Source of the DNA: Pseudomonas fluorescens
Lineage (GTDB): Bacteria; Pseudomonadota; Gammaproteobacteria; Pseudomonadales; Pseudomonadaceae
Direction of reading: 5' to 3'
Assembly (NCBI RefSeq): GCF_002022275.1
Contig: NZ_MSDF01000016.1
Location: forward strand, 250,301 to 314,300
Length of the DNA stretch: 64,000 bases
Shown one piece after another: positions 38,956 to 48,786 of this stretch (within the stretch, counting starts at the first letter, position 1; every line of letters starts with the position of its first letter). A model generated the notes under the pieces. The model saw only the letters and a list, made by a program, of their open reading frames with translations. It made no database searches and had not been told where the DNA came from. A program made the position numbers and the translations under genes.

Positions 38956-39927
38956 ATGCAGACTTGGTACCCGCAGATCAAACCCTACGCCCGGCACGAT
39001 CTGGCAGTCGATGACACCCACACGCTGTACGTCGATGAAAGTGGCTCCCCCGAAGGCTTGCCCGTCGTCTTCATCCACGGGGGCCCGGGCGCCGGTTGTG
39101 ATGCCAACAGCCGCTGCTATTTCGACCCGAACCTTTACCGAATCGTAACGTTTGATCAGCGCGGCTGCGGGCGTTCCACGCCTCGCGCCAGCCTTGAGAA
39201 CAACACCACCTGGGACCTGGTCGCCGACCTTGAGCGCATCCGCGAACACCTGGGCATCGACAAATGGGTGCTGTTTGGCGGTTCCTGGGGTTCGACCCTC
39301 TCTCTGGCCTACGCGCAAACCCACCCCGAGCGTGTGCTTGGCCTGATCGTGCGCGGCATTTTCCTGGCCCGCCCGCAGGATATTCACTGGTTCTACCAAG
39401 AGGGCGCGAGCCGTCTGTTCCCGGATTACTGGCAGGATTACCTCGCGCCGATCCCCGTGGATGAGCGTCACGACATGATCGCGGCCTACCACAAGCGCCT
39501 GACCGGCAACGACCAGATCGCCCAGATGCACGCGGCCAAAGCCTGGTCCGGCTGGGAAGGGCGCATGCTGGGCCTGTGCCCGAGCCCGCAGCACGTGGAG
39601 CGTTTCTCCGAGCCGCAACGTGCACTGTCCATCGCGCGCATCGAGTGCCACTACTTCACCAACAACTCCTTCCTGGAGCCTAACCAGCTGATTCGCGACA
39701 TGCACAAGATCGCCCATCTGCCTGGCGTAATCATTCATGGCCGCTACGATATGATCTGCCCGCTGGACAACGCCTGGGAGCTGCATCAGGCGTGGCCCAA
39801 CAGCGAACTGCAGGTGATCCGCGAGGCGGGCCACGCTGCGTCCGAGCCGGGCATCACCGACGCGTTGGTCCGTGCGACCGGCGAGATGGCACGGCGCCTG
39901 CTTGATCTGCCGCCAGAAGAAGCATGA
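38956..39927 (+). CDS. pip: Proline iminopeptidase
   Basis: This 323-residue S33 peptidase removes N-terminal proline from peptides. It shows the oxyanion motif HGGPGAG, the nucleophile elbow [14 protein letters not shown] with Ser near residue 113, DQRGCGRS, and the late GRYDMICP Asp and EAGHAA His. Length is normal. Its stop overlaps dtd by 4 bases. Confidence 0.95.
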   Translation: MQTWYPQIKPYARHDLAVDDTHTLYVDESGSPEGLPVVFIHGGPGAGCDANSRCYFDPNLYRIVTFDQRGCGRSTPRASLENNTTWDLVADLERIREHLGIDKWVLFGGSWGSTLSLAYAQTHPERVLGLIVRGIFLARPQDIHWFYQEGASRLFPDYWQDYLAPIPVDERHDMIAAYHKRLTGNDQIAQMHAAKAWSGWEGRMLGLCPSPQHVERFSEPQRALSIARIECHYFTNNSFLEPNQLIRDMHKIAHLPGVIIHGRYDMICPLDNAWELHQAWPNSELQVIREAGHAASEPGITDALVRATGEMARRLLDLPPEEA

Positions 39928-40361
39928 AGGGCTTGTTGCAACGGGTGCGTGGCGCCCGGGTAGAAGTGGCGGGCGAAGTGGTCGGGGCCATCGATCAGGG
40001 TTTGCTGGTGCTGGTGGCCGTCGAACCCTCGGACACCCCCGAAAGTGCCGACAAACTGCTGCACAAGCTGCTTAACTATCGGGTGTTCAGTGACGACGAG
40101 GGCAAGATGAACCTGTCCTTGAAGGACATCGGCGGCGGTTTGCTGCTGGTGTCGCAGTTCACCCTGGCGGCGGATACCAAAAGCGGGCTGCGACCAAGCT
40201 TCTCCACGGCGGCCCCTCCGGCGCTTGGAGCGGCGCTTTTTGATCACTTGTTGTTACAAGCGCAACAATTGCATGGCAAGGTGGCGTCAGGGCGTTTTGG
40301 TGCTGATATGCAGGTGCATTTGGTCAATGATGGCCCTGTGACATTCCTCTTACAGACATGA
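39924..40361 (+). CDS. dtd: D-aminoacyl-tRNA deacylase
   Basis: This 145-residue homodimeric enzyme recycles D-aminoacyl-tRNAs. The two active-site motifs are present: SQFTLAADT near residue 78, and [11 protein letters not shown] at the C terminus, whose Gly-Pro reaches across the subunit interface. It is translationally coupled to pip. The 267-base region after it has no gene or clear terminator. Confidence 0.95.
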   Translation: MKGLLQRVRGARVEVAGEVVGAIDQGLLVLVAVEPSDTPESADKLLHKLLNYRVFSDDEGKMNLSLKDIGGGLLLVSQFTLAADTKSGLRPSFSTAAPPALGAALFDHLLLQAQQLHGKVASGRFGADMQVHLVNDGPVTFLLQT

Positions 40362-40628
40362 ATGTATTAAAAACGACTTTAATGCCTAAAAACGCAGGGT
40401 TTCGCTACAAATACTTCGCTGTCCCTGATGCGTTGTTTCGCGGGCTACTAGATAATCGCGCGCTATGGGGATCAGCGTTGTCTGGTCCATTTTTGACTTA
40501 GGTAGAGACTTGTCCGACAAACCTGTGGGGAATCATTTTGACCCGGGGGAGTCGGAACAATGCTCGCCAACCTGGCATATAGATAGCTGGCCGTTGGTTT
40601 TTTGATCTGTTTTCGGCGAGGGTTGCTC

Positions 40629-42413
40629 GTGATTGTTAGTCCCTGTAATGCACCAAAATTGTCTGCCAAGCGGTTGCGAAACGCACTGGTAACGGGCTCT
40701 GCCCTGTTTTGCCTGTTCGGCGCGGGTCAACTGTGGGCATTCAGTCTGGATGATGTGTCGGCCAAGGCAAAAGAGCTGGCCGGGCAGAAATACGAAGCTC
40801 CGCGCAGCAATCTGCCGAACGAATTTCGCGAAATGAAATTCGCTGATTACCAGAAGATTCGTTTCCGCAACGAAAAAGCCGAATGGGCCGATCAGAACAC
40901 CCCATTCAAGCTGTCCTTCTATCACCAGGGCATGCACTTCGACACGCCGGTGAAAATCAACGAAGTGACCGCTGACAGCGTTCACGAGATCAAATACGAC
41001 CCGACCCGTTTCGACTTCGGCGACGTAAAGTTTGATCCAAAAGCCACCGAGCAACTGGGTTATGCCGGTTTCCGTGTGCTGTACCCGATCAACAAAGACG
41101 ACAAGCAAGACGAAATCATGACCATGCTGGGCGCGAGCTACTTCCGCGTTGTGGGCAAGGGCCAGTCCTATGGCCTGTCCGCCCGTGGTATGGCGATCGA
41201 CACCGCATTGCCGTCCGGCGAAGAGTTCCCGCGCTTTACCGAGTTCTGGATCGAGCGTCCGAAACCGGGTGAAAAACAGCTGGTGATCTTCGCCCTGCTG
41301 GACTCGCCACGGGCCACCGGCGCCTATCGCCTGACCCTGCGCCCTGGCACCGACACCATTGTCGACGTCAAATCGCAGATGTACCTGCGCGACAAGGTCA
41401 CCAAACTGGGCGTTGCTCCGTTGACCAGCATGTTCCTGTTCGGCGCGAACCAGCCGTCCAAAGTCCTCAACTACCGTCGCGAGCTGCATGATTCCAGCGG
41501 TCTGTCGATTCATGCCGGCAACGGCGAGTGGATCTGGCGCCCTCTGAACAACCCTAAACATCTGTCGGTCAGCAACTTCACGGTGGAAAACCCGCGTGGT
41601 TTCGGCTTGCTGCAACGCGGCCGCGATTTCAGCCACTACGAAGACCTCGACGACAACTACGACAAGCGCCCAAGCGCCTGGATCGAGCCTGAAGGCGACT
41701 GGGGCAAGGGTTCTGTTGATCTCGTAGAGATTCCTACAGCCGACGAAACCAACGACAACATCGTTGCGTTCTGGAGCCCGGCCGAGCTGCCGAAAGTCGG
41801 CGAGCCGCTGGACGTGTCCTACCGCCTGCACTGGACCATGGACGAAAAAGCCCTGCACCCGGCCGACAGCGCCTGGGTCAAGCAGACCCTGCGTTCCACC
41901 GGTGACGTGAAGCAATCCAACCTGATCCGTTCTCCGGATGGCAGCGTGGCTTACCTGGTGGACTTCGAGGGCCCGTCCCTCAAAGCCTTGCCAGCGGATG
42001 CCCCGGTGCGCAGCCAGGTCAGTGTCGGCGACAACGCTGAAATCGTTGAAAACAGCGTGCGCTACAACGAGCACATCAAAGGCTGGCGTTTGACCCTGCG
42101 CATGAAGATCAAGGACGCAGGCAAGCCAACCGAGATGCGTGCGGCCCTGGTCCAGGATATTCCGCAGGCCGAGCCTGAGAAGGCATCGACCCAAGTGCTC
42201 AAGGCCGACAAGTTGCTGGCCAAGCAGCACGAGAAGCAGGCCAAGAAAGACGCAAAAGAGGCGAAAGACACCAAAGACGCCAAAGATGCGAAAGACAAGG
42301 ATGCCAAGCAGCCAGACGCTGCTCCTGCTACGCCACTTTCTACCCCGGAACCGACCAAGACTGAAAAAGTCCTGACCGAGACCTGGAGCTATCAGTTGCC
42401 TGCCGATGAGTAA
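40629..42413 (+). CDS. opgG: Osmoregulated periplasmic glucan biosynthesis protein OpgG
   Basis: This 594-residue periplasmic protein needed for glucan backbone branching and release has a Sec signal peptide ([24 protein letters not shown]) and the MdoG beta-sandwich domains. Conserved segments include [12 protein letters not shown] and [13 protein letters not shown] [11 protein letters not shown]. An unusual Lys/Asp/Ala-rich tail (about residues 525-575, [19 protein letters not shown]) precedes a conserved end. The start is GTG at 40629 (MIVSPCNAP); a further upstream ATG lacks a good ribosome binding site. It overlaps opgH by 8 bases. Confidence 0.93.
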   Translation: MIVSPCNAPKLSAKRLRNALVTGSALFCLFGAGQLWAFSLDDVSAKAKELAGQKYEAPRSNLPNEFREMKFADYQKIRFRNEKAEWADQNTPFKLSFYHQGMHFDTPVKINEVTADSVHEIKYDPTRFDFGDVKFDPKATEQLGYAGFRVLYPINKDDKQDEIMTMLGASYFRVVGKGQSYGLSARGMAIDTALPSGEEFPRFTEFWIERPKPGEKQLVIFALLDSPRATGAYRLTLRPGTDTIVDVKSQMYLRDKVTKLGVAPLTSMFLFGANQPSKVLNYRRELHDSSGLSIHAGNGEWIWRPLNNPKHLSVSNFTVENPRGFGLLQRGRDFSHYEDLDDNYDKRPSAWIEPEGDWGKGSVDLVEIPTADETNDNIVAFWSPAELPKVGEPLDVSYRLHWTMDEKALHPADSAWVKQTLRSTGDVKQSNLIRSPDGSVAYLVDFEGPSLKALPADAPVRSQVSVGDNAEIVENSVRYNEHIKGWRLTLRMKIKDAGKPTEMRAALVQDIPQAEPEKASTQVLKADKLLAKQHEKQAKKDAKEAKDTKDAKDAKDKDAKQPDAAPATPLSTPEPTKTEKVLTETWSYQLPADE

Positions 42414-44976
42414 TTCTCAAGCCACGCCAGAGACTCTGTCCGAGTACCTGGCGCATCTCCCGATGACCGCTGAGCAGCGCGCCGAACTGGCGGGCTGCTC
42501 ATCCTTCAGCGAACTGCACGAACGCCTGTCGTCCAAGGCCTTCGACGCACCGACTGACGCTGCCCAGGCGTCGGTTGGCCGTCGCTTGACGCTGAACACC
42601 GCCGAAGAGCTGCAAGACGCCGAAATGCTGGCCGTCGACGCCGGCGGCCGTGTTTGCCTGAAGGCCACGCCGCCGATCCGCCGGACACGCGTAGTGCCCG
42701 AGCCGTGGCGCACCAACATTCTGGTGCGCGGTTGGCGCCGGATGACCGGTCGCACCAACCCTCCGGCGCCGCCGAAGGACGAGCGCGTATTGCCGGCTGC
42801 ACGCTGGCGCACCGTGGGTTCGATCCGTCGTTACATTTTGCTGGTGCTGATGCTCGGTCAGACCATCGTCGCCGGCTGGTACATGAAAGGCATCATGCCG
42901 TACCAGGGCTGGTCGCTGGTTTCGTTCGACGAGATCCGTAACCAGACCCTGCTGCAAACCGCCACCCAGGTCCTGCCTTACGCGCTGCAAACCAGCATCC
43001 TGATCATGTTCGGGATCCTGTTCTGCTGGGTGTCGGCGGGTTTCTGGACCGCGCTGATGGGCTTTCTGGAACTGCTGACCGGTCACGATAAATACCGGAT
43101 CTCCGGTAAAAGTGCCGGTGACGAGCCGATCCCGAAAGATGCCCGCACCGCGCTGGTGATGCCAATCTGCAACGAAGACGTGCCGCGGGTTTTTGCCGGC
43201 CTGCGCGCAACGTTTGAATCGGTGGCGGCCACGGGTGACCTCGACCGCTTCGATTTCTTCGTGCTCAGCGACAGTAACGAAGCCGATATCTGCATCGCCG
43301 AACAGCAAGCCTGGCTCGACGTATGCCGCGAAGCCGGTGGCTTCGGCAAGATCTTCTATCGCCGTCGTCGCCGTCGCGTTAAACGCAAAAGCGGTAACCT
43401 CGACGACTTCTGCCGTCGCTGGGGCGGCGAATACAAGTACATGGTGGTGCTCGACGCCGACAGCGTGATGAGCGGCGAATGCCTCACCAGCCTGGTGCGC
43501 TTGATGGAAGCCACGCCGGATGCCGGGATTATCCAGACCGCGCCGCGTGCGTCGGGCATGGACACCCTGTATGCGCGCATGCAGCAGTTCGCCACGCGCG
43601 TGTACGGCCCGCTGTTTACTGCCGGCCTGCACTTCTGGCAGCTGGGTGAATCCCACTACTGGGGTCACAACGCAATCATCCGTATGAAGCCGTTCATCGA
43701 GCACTGCGCCCTGGCGCCGTTGCCCGGTAAAGGCGCTTTCGCCGGTTCGATTCTGTCCCACGACTTCGTTGAAGCCGCGCTGATGCGCCGTGCCGGCTGG
43801 GGCGTGTGGATTGCCTACGACCTGCCGGGCAGCTATGAAGAACTGCCGCCCAACCTGCTGGACGAACTCAAGCGTGACCGTCGCTGGTGCCACGGCAACC
43901 TGATGAACTTCCGTCTGTTCCTGGTTAAAGGCATGCACCCGGTGCACCGCGCGGTGTTCCTGACCGGCGTGATGTCTTACCTGTCGGCCCCGCTGTGGTT
44001 CCTGTTTCTGGTGCTGTCGACAGCCCTGCTGGCGGTCAACACGCTGATGGAGCCGCAGTACTTCATGGCGCCACGCCAGTTGTACCCGCTGTGGCCGCAA
44101 TGGCATCCGGACAAGGCGGTGGCGCTGTTCTCCACCACCATCGTGCTGCTGTTCCTGCCTAAATTGCTCAGCATCATTCTGATCTGGGCCAAGGGCGCGA
44201 AAGAGTTCGGTGGCAAGTTCAAGGTGACCTTGTCGATGTTGCTGGAGATGCTGTTCTCCATGCTGCTGGCGCCGGTGCGGATGATTTTCCACACCCGTTT
44301 CGTGCTCGCCGCGTTCCTCGGCTGGGCTGCGACCTGGAACTCGCCGCAACGTGACGACGACTCCACGCCGTGGAGCGAGGCGGTCAAGCGTCACGGCCCG
44401 CAAACGGTGCTGGGCTTCCTGTGGGCGCTGCTGGTGGTGTGGTTGAACCCGAGCTTCCTGTGGTGGCTGACCCCGATCGTCGGCTCGCTGATGCTGTCGA
44501 TTCCGGTGTCGGTGATTTCCAGTCGGGTCAAGCTGGGCCTCAAGTCCCGCGACGAGAGCCTGTTCCTGATTCCTGAGGAATACAACCCGCCGCAGGCGCT
44601 GCTGTCGACCGAGAAGTACACCCACGAAAACCGTTGGCATGCCCTGAATGACGGGTTTGTGCGTTCGGTGGTCGACCCGCAGCAAAATGCCCTGGCCTGC
44701 GCCCTGGCGACCTCGCGTCACCGTGAGGCTGAGCCGATTGAGCACTTGCGCCTTGAGCGTGTGCGTCACGCGTTGAAAGTCGGCCCTGCCGGCCTCAACA
44801 ACGGCGAGCGCCTGGCCCTGCTCAGCGACCCGGTTGCACTCGCGCGCCTGCACGAGCAGGTCTGGAGCGAAGGTCACGCCGAGTGGCTGGCTGCCTGGCG
44901 TGCTTCGTTCAAAGCGGATCCGCACGCGCCATTGCTGCCGCTGCAACCGCTGTCGTCCCAGGCCGTACCTGCCTGA
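42406..44976 (+). CDS. opgH: Glucan glucosyltransferase OpgH (MdoH)
   Basis: This 856-residue inner-membrane enzyme has a cytoplasmic GT2 domain (about residues 240-500) with LVMPICNED, the DxD of [18 protein letters not shown] and the R-x-x-R-W motif in RDRRWCHGN. This is flanked by two N-terminal and about five C-terminal membrane segments. It polymerises UDP-glucose into the beta-1,2 backbone of periplasmic glucans with OpgG. The N terminus is a soluble extension. It is translationally coupled to opgG. Confidence 0.95.
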   Translation: MSNSQATPETLSEYLAHLPMTAEQRAELAGCSSFSELHERLSSKAFDAPTDAAQASVGRRLTLNTAEELQDAEMLAVDAGGRVCLKATPPIRRTRVVPEPWRTNILVRGWRRMTGRTNPPAPPKDERVLPAARWRTVGSIRRYILLVLMLGQTIVAGWYMKGIMPYQGWSLVSFDEIRNQTLLQTATQVLPYALQTSILIMFGILFCWVSAGFWTALMGFLELLTGHDKYRISGKSAGDEPIPKDARTALVMPICNEDVPRVFAGLRATFESVAATGDLDRFDFFVLSDSNEADICIAEQQAWLDVCREAGGFGKIFYRRRRRRVKRKSGNLDDFCRRWGGEYKYMVVLDADSVMSGECLTSLVRLMEATPDAGIIQTAPRASGMDTLYARMQQFATRVYGPLFTAGLHFWQLGESHYWGHNAIIRMKPFIEHCALAPLPGKGAFAGSILSHDFVEAALMRRAGWGVWIAYDLPGSYEELPPNLLDELKRDRRWCHGNLMNFRLFLVKGMHPVHRAVFLTGVMSYLSAPLWFLFLVLSTALLAVNTLMEPQYFMAPRQLYPLWPQWHPDKAVALFSTTIVLLFLPKLLSIILIWAKGAKEFGGKFKVTLSMLLEMLFSMLLAPVRMIFHTRFVLAAFLGWAATWNSPQRDDDSTPWSEAVKRHGPQTVLGFLWALLVVWLNPSFLWWLTPIVGSLMLSIPVSVISSRVKLGLKSRDESLFLIPEEYNPPQALLSTEKYTHENRWHALNDGFVRSVVDPQQNALACALATSRHREAEPIEHLRLERVRHALKVGPAGLNNGERLALLSDPVALARLHEQVWSEGHAEWLAAWRASFKADPHAPLLPLQPLSSQAVPA

Positions 44977-44981
44977 TTCAG

Positions 44982-45011
44982 ACGCCCCCGAGGGATTGCC
45001 CCGGGGGCGTT
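44982..45011 (+). terminator. GC-rich hairpin after opgH
   Basis: ACGCCCCCG/CGGGGGCGT forms a 9-base-pair stem, but no T tract follows. It could be an mRNA 3' stabiliser or a weak terminator. Confidence 0.5.
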
Positions 45012-45162
45012 CGAAGCGCTGGTCCTACAGCGTTTTCTGCCCCTTCCGTTTATTTCTAAGTCCTTGTTATTTCGAAACAAAAGACCTTTGTTCGAAGCGT
45101 ATTGCCGTGCCTGTGGCTGAGGTAGCATCGCCCTCAAAATCTGATGTGCCACGGGGGGATTC

Positions 45163-45963
45163 ATGTTCAAAAGGTACTGTTCGGCATGGCTGATCGGCGT
45201 TGTCGCATTGATTCACACAGGCGTCTTGAACGCGGGTGCTCTCGACGATGCCGTGCGCCGCGGCGTGCTTAAAGTCGGCACAACGCCCACTTATGTCCCT
45301 TTTGAAATGACGGACAAGCAGGGGCGCATCGTCGGCTTTGAAGTCGACCTGCTCCACGCCATGAGCCGCGCCCTGGGCGTGGAGCTTGAACTGGTCGCGG
45401 TGCCCTATACGGACCTGCTGTCGGGGCTGATGGCGAAGAAGTTTGATCTGATCGGCAGCGGCATGACGGTGACTCAGGAGCGCAACCTGAAGCTGAATTT
45501 CAGCGATTCCTTCATCGTCGTGGGCCAAACCGTGCTCATGCATCCCGGCTTGGCCGGCAAGGTTTCCAGCATTGAAGACCTCGACGACGCCGTTTACCGG
45601 ATCGTGGCGACACAAGGCACCACCGGTGAGGCTGCGGCGCAGCGCTTTCTGACGGCGGCCCGGCTGAGCAGTTTCGCCCGTTCCGAAGACGCCTTGCAGC
45701 AGGTGGTGGAAGGCAAAGCCGACGCGTTTATTCATGATGCGCCCTACAACCTGATCGCGATGACCCGGCCGCAGAACCGTGCGTTATTGGCACTCGAGCA
45801 ACCCTTCACCTTTGAACCCCTGGCGTTCGGCCTGAAAAAAGGCGATTACGACAGCCTTAACTGGATCAACCATTTCCTCAATCAGGTGGCCCAGGATGGC
45901 ACCTACGATCGGCTGCACGACAAGTGGTTCAAAGACACCGCCTGGATGGCGGAAATCGACTGA
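45163..45963 (+). CDS. Polar amino acid ABC transporter binding protein, copy 1
   Basis: This 266-residue periplasmic binding protein (SBP_bac_3 family) has a signal peptide ending near NAGA. It shows VLKVGTTPTYVPFEMTD, IVGFEVDLL, DLIGSGMTVTQER, and the C-terminal FGLKKGDYDSLNW. It is a close paralogue of the protein at 46185, which lies directly downstream. The exact amino acid is not predictable from sequence. The paralogue has its own promoter, so the two may be expressed differently. Confidence 0.9.
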   Translation: MFKRYCSAWLIGVVALIHTGVLNAGALDDAVRRGVLKVGTTPTYVPFEMTDKQGRIVGFEVDLLHAMSRALGVELELVAVPYTDLLSGLMAKKFDLIGSGMTVTQERNLKLNFSDSFIVVGQTVLMHPGLAGKVSSIEDLDDAVYRIVATQGTTGEAAAQRFLTAARLSSFARSEDALQQVVEGKADAFIHDAPYNLIAMTRPQNRALLALEQPFTFEPLAFGLKKGDYDSLNWINHFLNQVAQDGTYDRLHDKWFKDTAWMAEID

Positions 45964-46089
45964 GCGTCATAACTGCTTACACATCAATGAATTGGCAGAC
46001 TCGTGCGCTGACGTGTCTACCGCCTGCGCTCCACCGCACCGTTGTGGGGCTTTTCCGACATACACCGACAACATTTACCCGTGAAACCT

Positions 46090-46117
46090 TTGTGACAGCA
46101 GGCGAGTGGGTTAGGAT
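46090..46117 (+). promoter_or_regulatory. Sigma70-type promoter for the second binding protein
   Basis: TTGTGA (46090-46095) and TAGGAT (46112-46117) are separated by 16 bases, upstream of the gene at 46185. Confidence 0.5.
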
Positions 46118-46184
46118 CGCTCCCCGAATTGGTGCAGCCCTTTTTGCGCGCCGACTTTACAAGAATCGTTCAGGGGACTTGATG

Positions 46185-46982
46185 ATGAAAAAGTATCTTT
46201 CGATGCTGCTGCTCGGCGTCACCGCGCTGGTCGCCGCGACTGCGGCCCAGGCCGGCGCCATCGACGATGCGGTCAAGCGCGGCTCGCTGAAAGTCGGCAT
46301 GGACCCGACCTACATGCCGTTCGAAATGACAGACAAACGCGGTGAAATCATCGGTTTCGAAGTGGACATCCTCAAGGCCCTGGCCAAGTCCATGGGCGTC
46401 AAGCTGGAGCTGGTGTCCACCGGTTACGACGGGATCATCCCGGCGTTCCTGACCGGCAAGTTCGACATGATCGGCAGCGGCATGACCCTGACCCAGGAGC
46501 GCAACCTGCGCCTGAACTTCAGCGAACCCTTCATCGTGGTCGGCCAGACCCTGCTGATCCGCAAGGACCTGGAAGGCACCATCAAGTCCTATAAAGATTT
46601 GAACGACGAGAAATACCGCCTGACGTCGAAGCTCGGCACCACCGGCGAGATGGTTGCCAAAAAGCTCATCTCCAAAGCCAAGTACCACGGCTACGACAAC
46701 GAGCAGGAAGGTGTGCTGGACGTGGTCAACGGCAAGGCGGATGCCTTTGTGTATGACGCGCCGTACAACGTGGTTGCCGAGAAGAAAGTCGGCAACGGCA
46801 AGCTGGTGTTCCTCGACGAACCCTTCACCTTTGAACCGCTGGCGTTCGGCCTGAAAAAGGGCGATTACGACAGCCTCAACTACATCAACAACTTTCTGCA
46901 CCAGATCCGCAACGACGGCACCTACGATCGCATCCATGACAAGTGGTTCAAGAGCTCCGAGTGGCTCAAGGATATGGAATAA
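46185..46982 (+). CDS. Polar amino acid ABC transporter binding protein, copy 2
   Basis: This 265-residue SBP_bac_3 protein has a signal peptide (MKKYLSMLLLGVTALVAATAAQA). The ligand-binding core SLKVGMDPTYMPFEMTD, IIGFEVDIL, DMIGSGMTLTQERN and FGLKKGDYDSLNYIN is nearly identical in layout to copy 1. Either of two adjacent ATGs (46182 or 46185) may start it; the second is better spaced from AGGGGA. It is followed by a permease and an ATPase gene, so it is likely the main receptor. Confidence 0.93.
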   Translation: MKKYLSMLLLGVTALVAATAAQAGAIDDAVKRGSLKVGMDPTYMPFEMTDKRGEIIGFEVDILKALAKSMGVKLELVSTGYDGIIPAFLTGKFDMIGSGMTLTQERNLRLNFSEPFIVVGQTLLIRKDLEGTIKSYKDLNDEKYRLTSKLGTTGEMVAKKLISKAKYHGYDNEQEGVLDVVNGKADAFVYDAPYNVVAEKKVGNGKLVFLDEPFTFEPLAFGLKKGDYDSLNYINNFLHQIRNDGTYDRIHDKWFKSSEWLKDME

Positions 46983-47038
46983 GTCAGGCTGAAATCGAGT
47001 CGCTCCCATCGCAGGCAACACAAATCCTGGAAAGTGAA

Positions 47039-47998
47039 ATGAAACAGAAAAAAGCCCAATGGCCCTGGCACCTGCTGACTGTCGTCGTGCTGGTTGGCCT
47101 GGCCGGCGCGTTGTACTACGCCACCTCGCTGATGGCCTACGAATGGCGCTGGAACCGAGTGCCGCAGTATTTCGCCTACCAGGCTGAAACGTCCCAGCGT
47201 GCCGCCGACATCTCCACCGTGGTTGAGCTGGTGCGCAAAGGCGATGTCGCCGAAGTCACCTTGCGCAACGACGCAGGCGTCGAGCAAAAGTTGACTGTCG
47301 CGGACAACAGTCTGCAAGTTTCACGCGGCGACGACGTGGCCGAAGGCGATGTGGTCGGCGTAACCCGCCATTGGGCGCTGGGCCCATTGATGTGGGGTTT
47401 GTGGACCACGTTGTGGCTGTCGGTGGTGTCAGGCATTTTGGGGCTGGCGATTGGCTTGGCGACCGGCCTGTGCCGGCTGTCGAACAACCCGACCTTGCGC
47501 GACCTGTCGACAATCTACGTCGAACTGGTGCGTGGCACGCCGCTATTGGTGCAGATCTTCATTTTCTATTTTTTTATCGGCACGGTGCTCAACCTGTCCC
47601 GGGAATTCGCCGGGATCGCGGCGCTGTCGCTGTTCACCGGCGCCTATGTGGCGGAAATCGTCCGCGCCGGTGTGCAGTCGATCACCCGCGGGCAGAACGA
47701 AGCGGCGCGTTCCCTGGGGTTGAGCGCCAGCCAGTCAATGCGCCACGTGGTGCTGCCGCAGGCCTTCAAACGCGTTCTGCCGCCGCTGGCCGGGCAATTT
47801 ATCAGCCTGGTCAAAGACACGTCGCTGGTCTCGGTGATTGCCATCACCGAGTTGCTTAAGAGCGGTCGCGAAGTGATCACCACCTCGTTCTCGCCGTTTG
47901 AAATCCTGTTCTGTGTGGCAGGCCTGTACCTGTTGATCAACCTGCCGCTGTCGAAAATGGCTAGCCGGCTTGAGCGGAGGCTCGCGCAAAGTGATTGA
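47039..47998 (+). CDS. Polar amino acid ABC transporter permease
   Basis: This 319-residue HisM/GlnP-type permease starts with one membrane helix ([18 protein letters not shown]). An inserted soluble stretch of about 85 residues follows, then the usual five-helix core with the ATPase-contact loop [21 protein letters not shown]. The long N-terminal insertion is a feature of a subset of such permeases. The ATG at 47039 gives the hydrophobic start. The ATPase gene start overlaps its stop. Confidence 0.92.
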   Translation: MKQKKAQWPWHLLTVVVLVGLAGALYYATSLMAYEWRWNRVPQYFAYQAETSQRAADISTVVELVRKGDVAEVTLRNDAGVEQKLTVADNSLQVSRGDDVAEGDVVGVTRHWALGPLMWGLWTTLWLSVVSGILGLAIGLATGLCRLSNNPTLRDLSTIYVELVRGTPLLVQIFIFYFFIGTVLNLSREFAGIAALSLFTGAYVAEIVRAGVQSITRGQNEAARSLGLSASQSMRHVVLPQAFKRVLPPLAGQFISLVKDTSLVSVIAITELLKSGREVITTSFSPFEILFCVAGLYLLINLPLSKMASRLERRLAQSD

Positions 47999-48725
47999 AG
48001 TCCGCGATCTGGTAAAAGTCTTCGACACCCGTGGCCACGTGGTGCGCGCGGTGGACCACGTCACGACCCAAGTGGCCAAGGGCGAAGTGCTGGTAGTGAT
48101 CGGCCCGTCGGGCTCCGGCAAGTCGACCTTCCTGCGCTGCCTGAACGGCCTGGAGGAATTCGACTCGGGTTCGGTGAGTATCAACGGCCTGCAATTGGCC
48201 GACCCGAAAACCGACGTAAACGCCTACCGCCGTGAAGTCGGCATGGTGTTCCAGCACTTCAACCTGTTCCCGCACATGACCGTGCTGGAAAACCTGTGCC
48301 TGGCGCAAAAAGTCGTGCGCAAGCGCGGCAAGAAAGAGCGCGAAGCCAAGGCCCTGGCGCTGCTGGAAAAGGTTGGCATTGCCCAAAAGGCCAACGAATT
48401 TCCATCGCGTCTCTCCGGCGGTCAGCAACAGCGTGTGGCCATCGCCCGCGCGTTGGCCATGGAACCCAAGGTGATGCTGTTTGACGAGCCCACCTCGGCC
48501 CTCGACCCGGAAATGGTCGGCGAAGTGCTGGATGTAATGAAGACCCTGGCCCTGGAAGGCATGACCATGGTCTGCGTCACGCACGAAATGGGCTTTGCCC
48601 GCGAAGTGGCCGACCGCGTGCTGTTCTTCGATCACGGCAAGCTGCTTGAAGACGCCTCCCCGGCCGACTTCTTCGACGCACCGAAAGACCCGCGCGCCCA
48701 GGCCTTTCTGCGTCAGGTCCTGTAA
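47991..48725 (+). CDS. Polar amino acid ABC transporter ATPase
   Basis: This 244-residue ATPase has Walker [11 protein letters not shown]-loop [10 protein letters not shown], signature LSGGQQQR, Walker [13 protein letters not shown] and H-loop THEMG. It belongs to the GlnQ/HisP family. The GTG at 47991 follows GGAGG and overlaps the permease stop by 8 bases; a longer ATG frame is rejected. The stop codon lies within a 12-base sequence repeated at 48772-48783. Confidence 0.94.
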   Translation: MIEVRDLVKVFDTRGHVVRAVDHVTTQVAKGEVLVVIGPSGSGKSTFLRCLNGLEEFDSGSVSINGLQLADPKTDVNAYRREVGMVFQHFNLFPHMTVLENLCLAQKVVRKRGKKEREAKALALLEKVGIAQKANEFPSRLSGGQQQRVAIARALAMEPKVMLFDEPTSALDPEMVGEVLDVMKTLALEGMTMVCVTHEMGFAREVADRVLFFDHGKLLEDASPADFFDAPKDPRAQAFLRQVL

Positions 48726-48783
48726 GCCTGACACTGTGTGGATTGAGGCGAGCGAGCAAGCTCGCTCGCCACAGGTCCTGTAA
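48714..48783. repeat. Hairpin element flanked by a 12-base direct repeat
   Basis: CAGGTCCTGTAA at 48714-48725 recurs exactly at 48772-48783. Between them are 46 bases with a palindrome at 48747-48770 (GGCGAGCGAGC, a 2-base AA loop, then GCTCGCTCGCC). The hairpin resembles a REP subtype different from the REPINs elsewhere. It lies between convergent genes and may also act as a terminator. Confidence 0.8.
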
Positions 48784-48786
48784 CCC

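Noticed and set aside
40362..40628. Possible small gene or RNA between dtd and opgG
   Set aside because: No frame with a ribosome binding site and no convincing hairpin or terminator; probably the opgG promoter region.
42499..44946. Long open frame antisense to opgH
   Set aside because: Shadow of the high-GC coding strand; composition dominated by Arg, Gln, His and Val with no domain.
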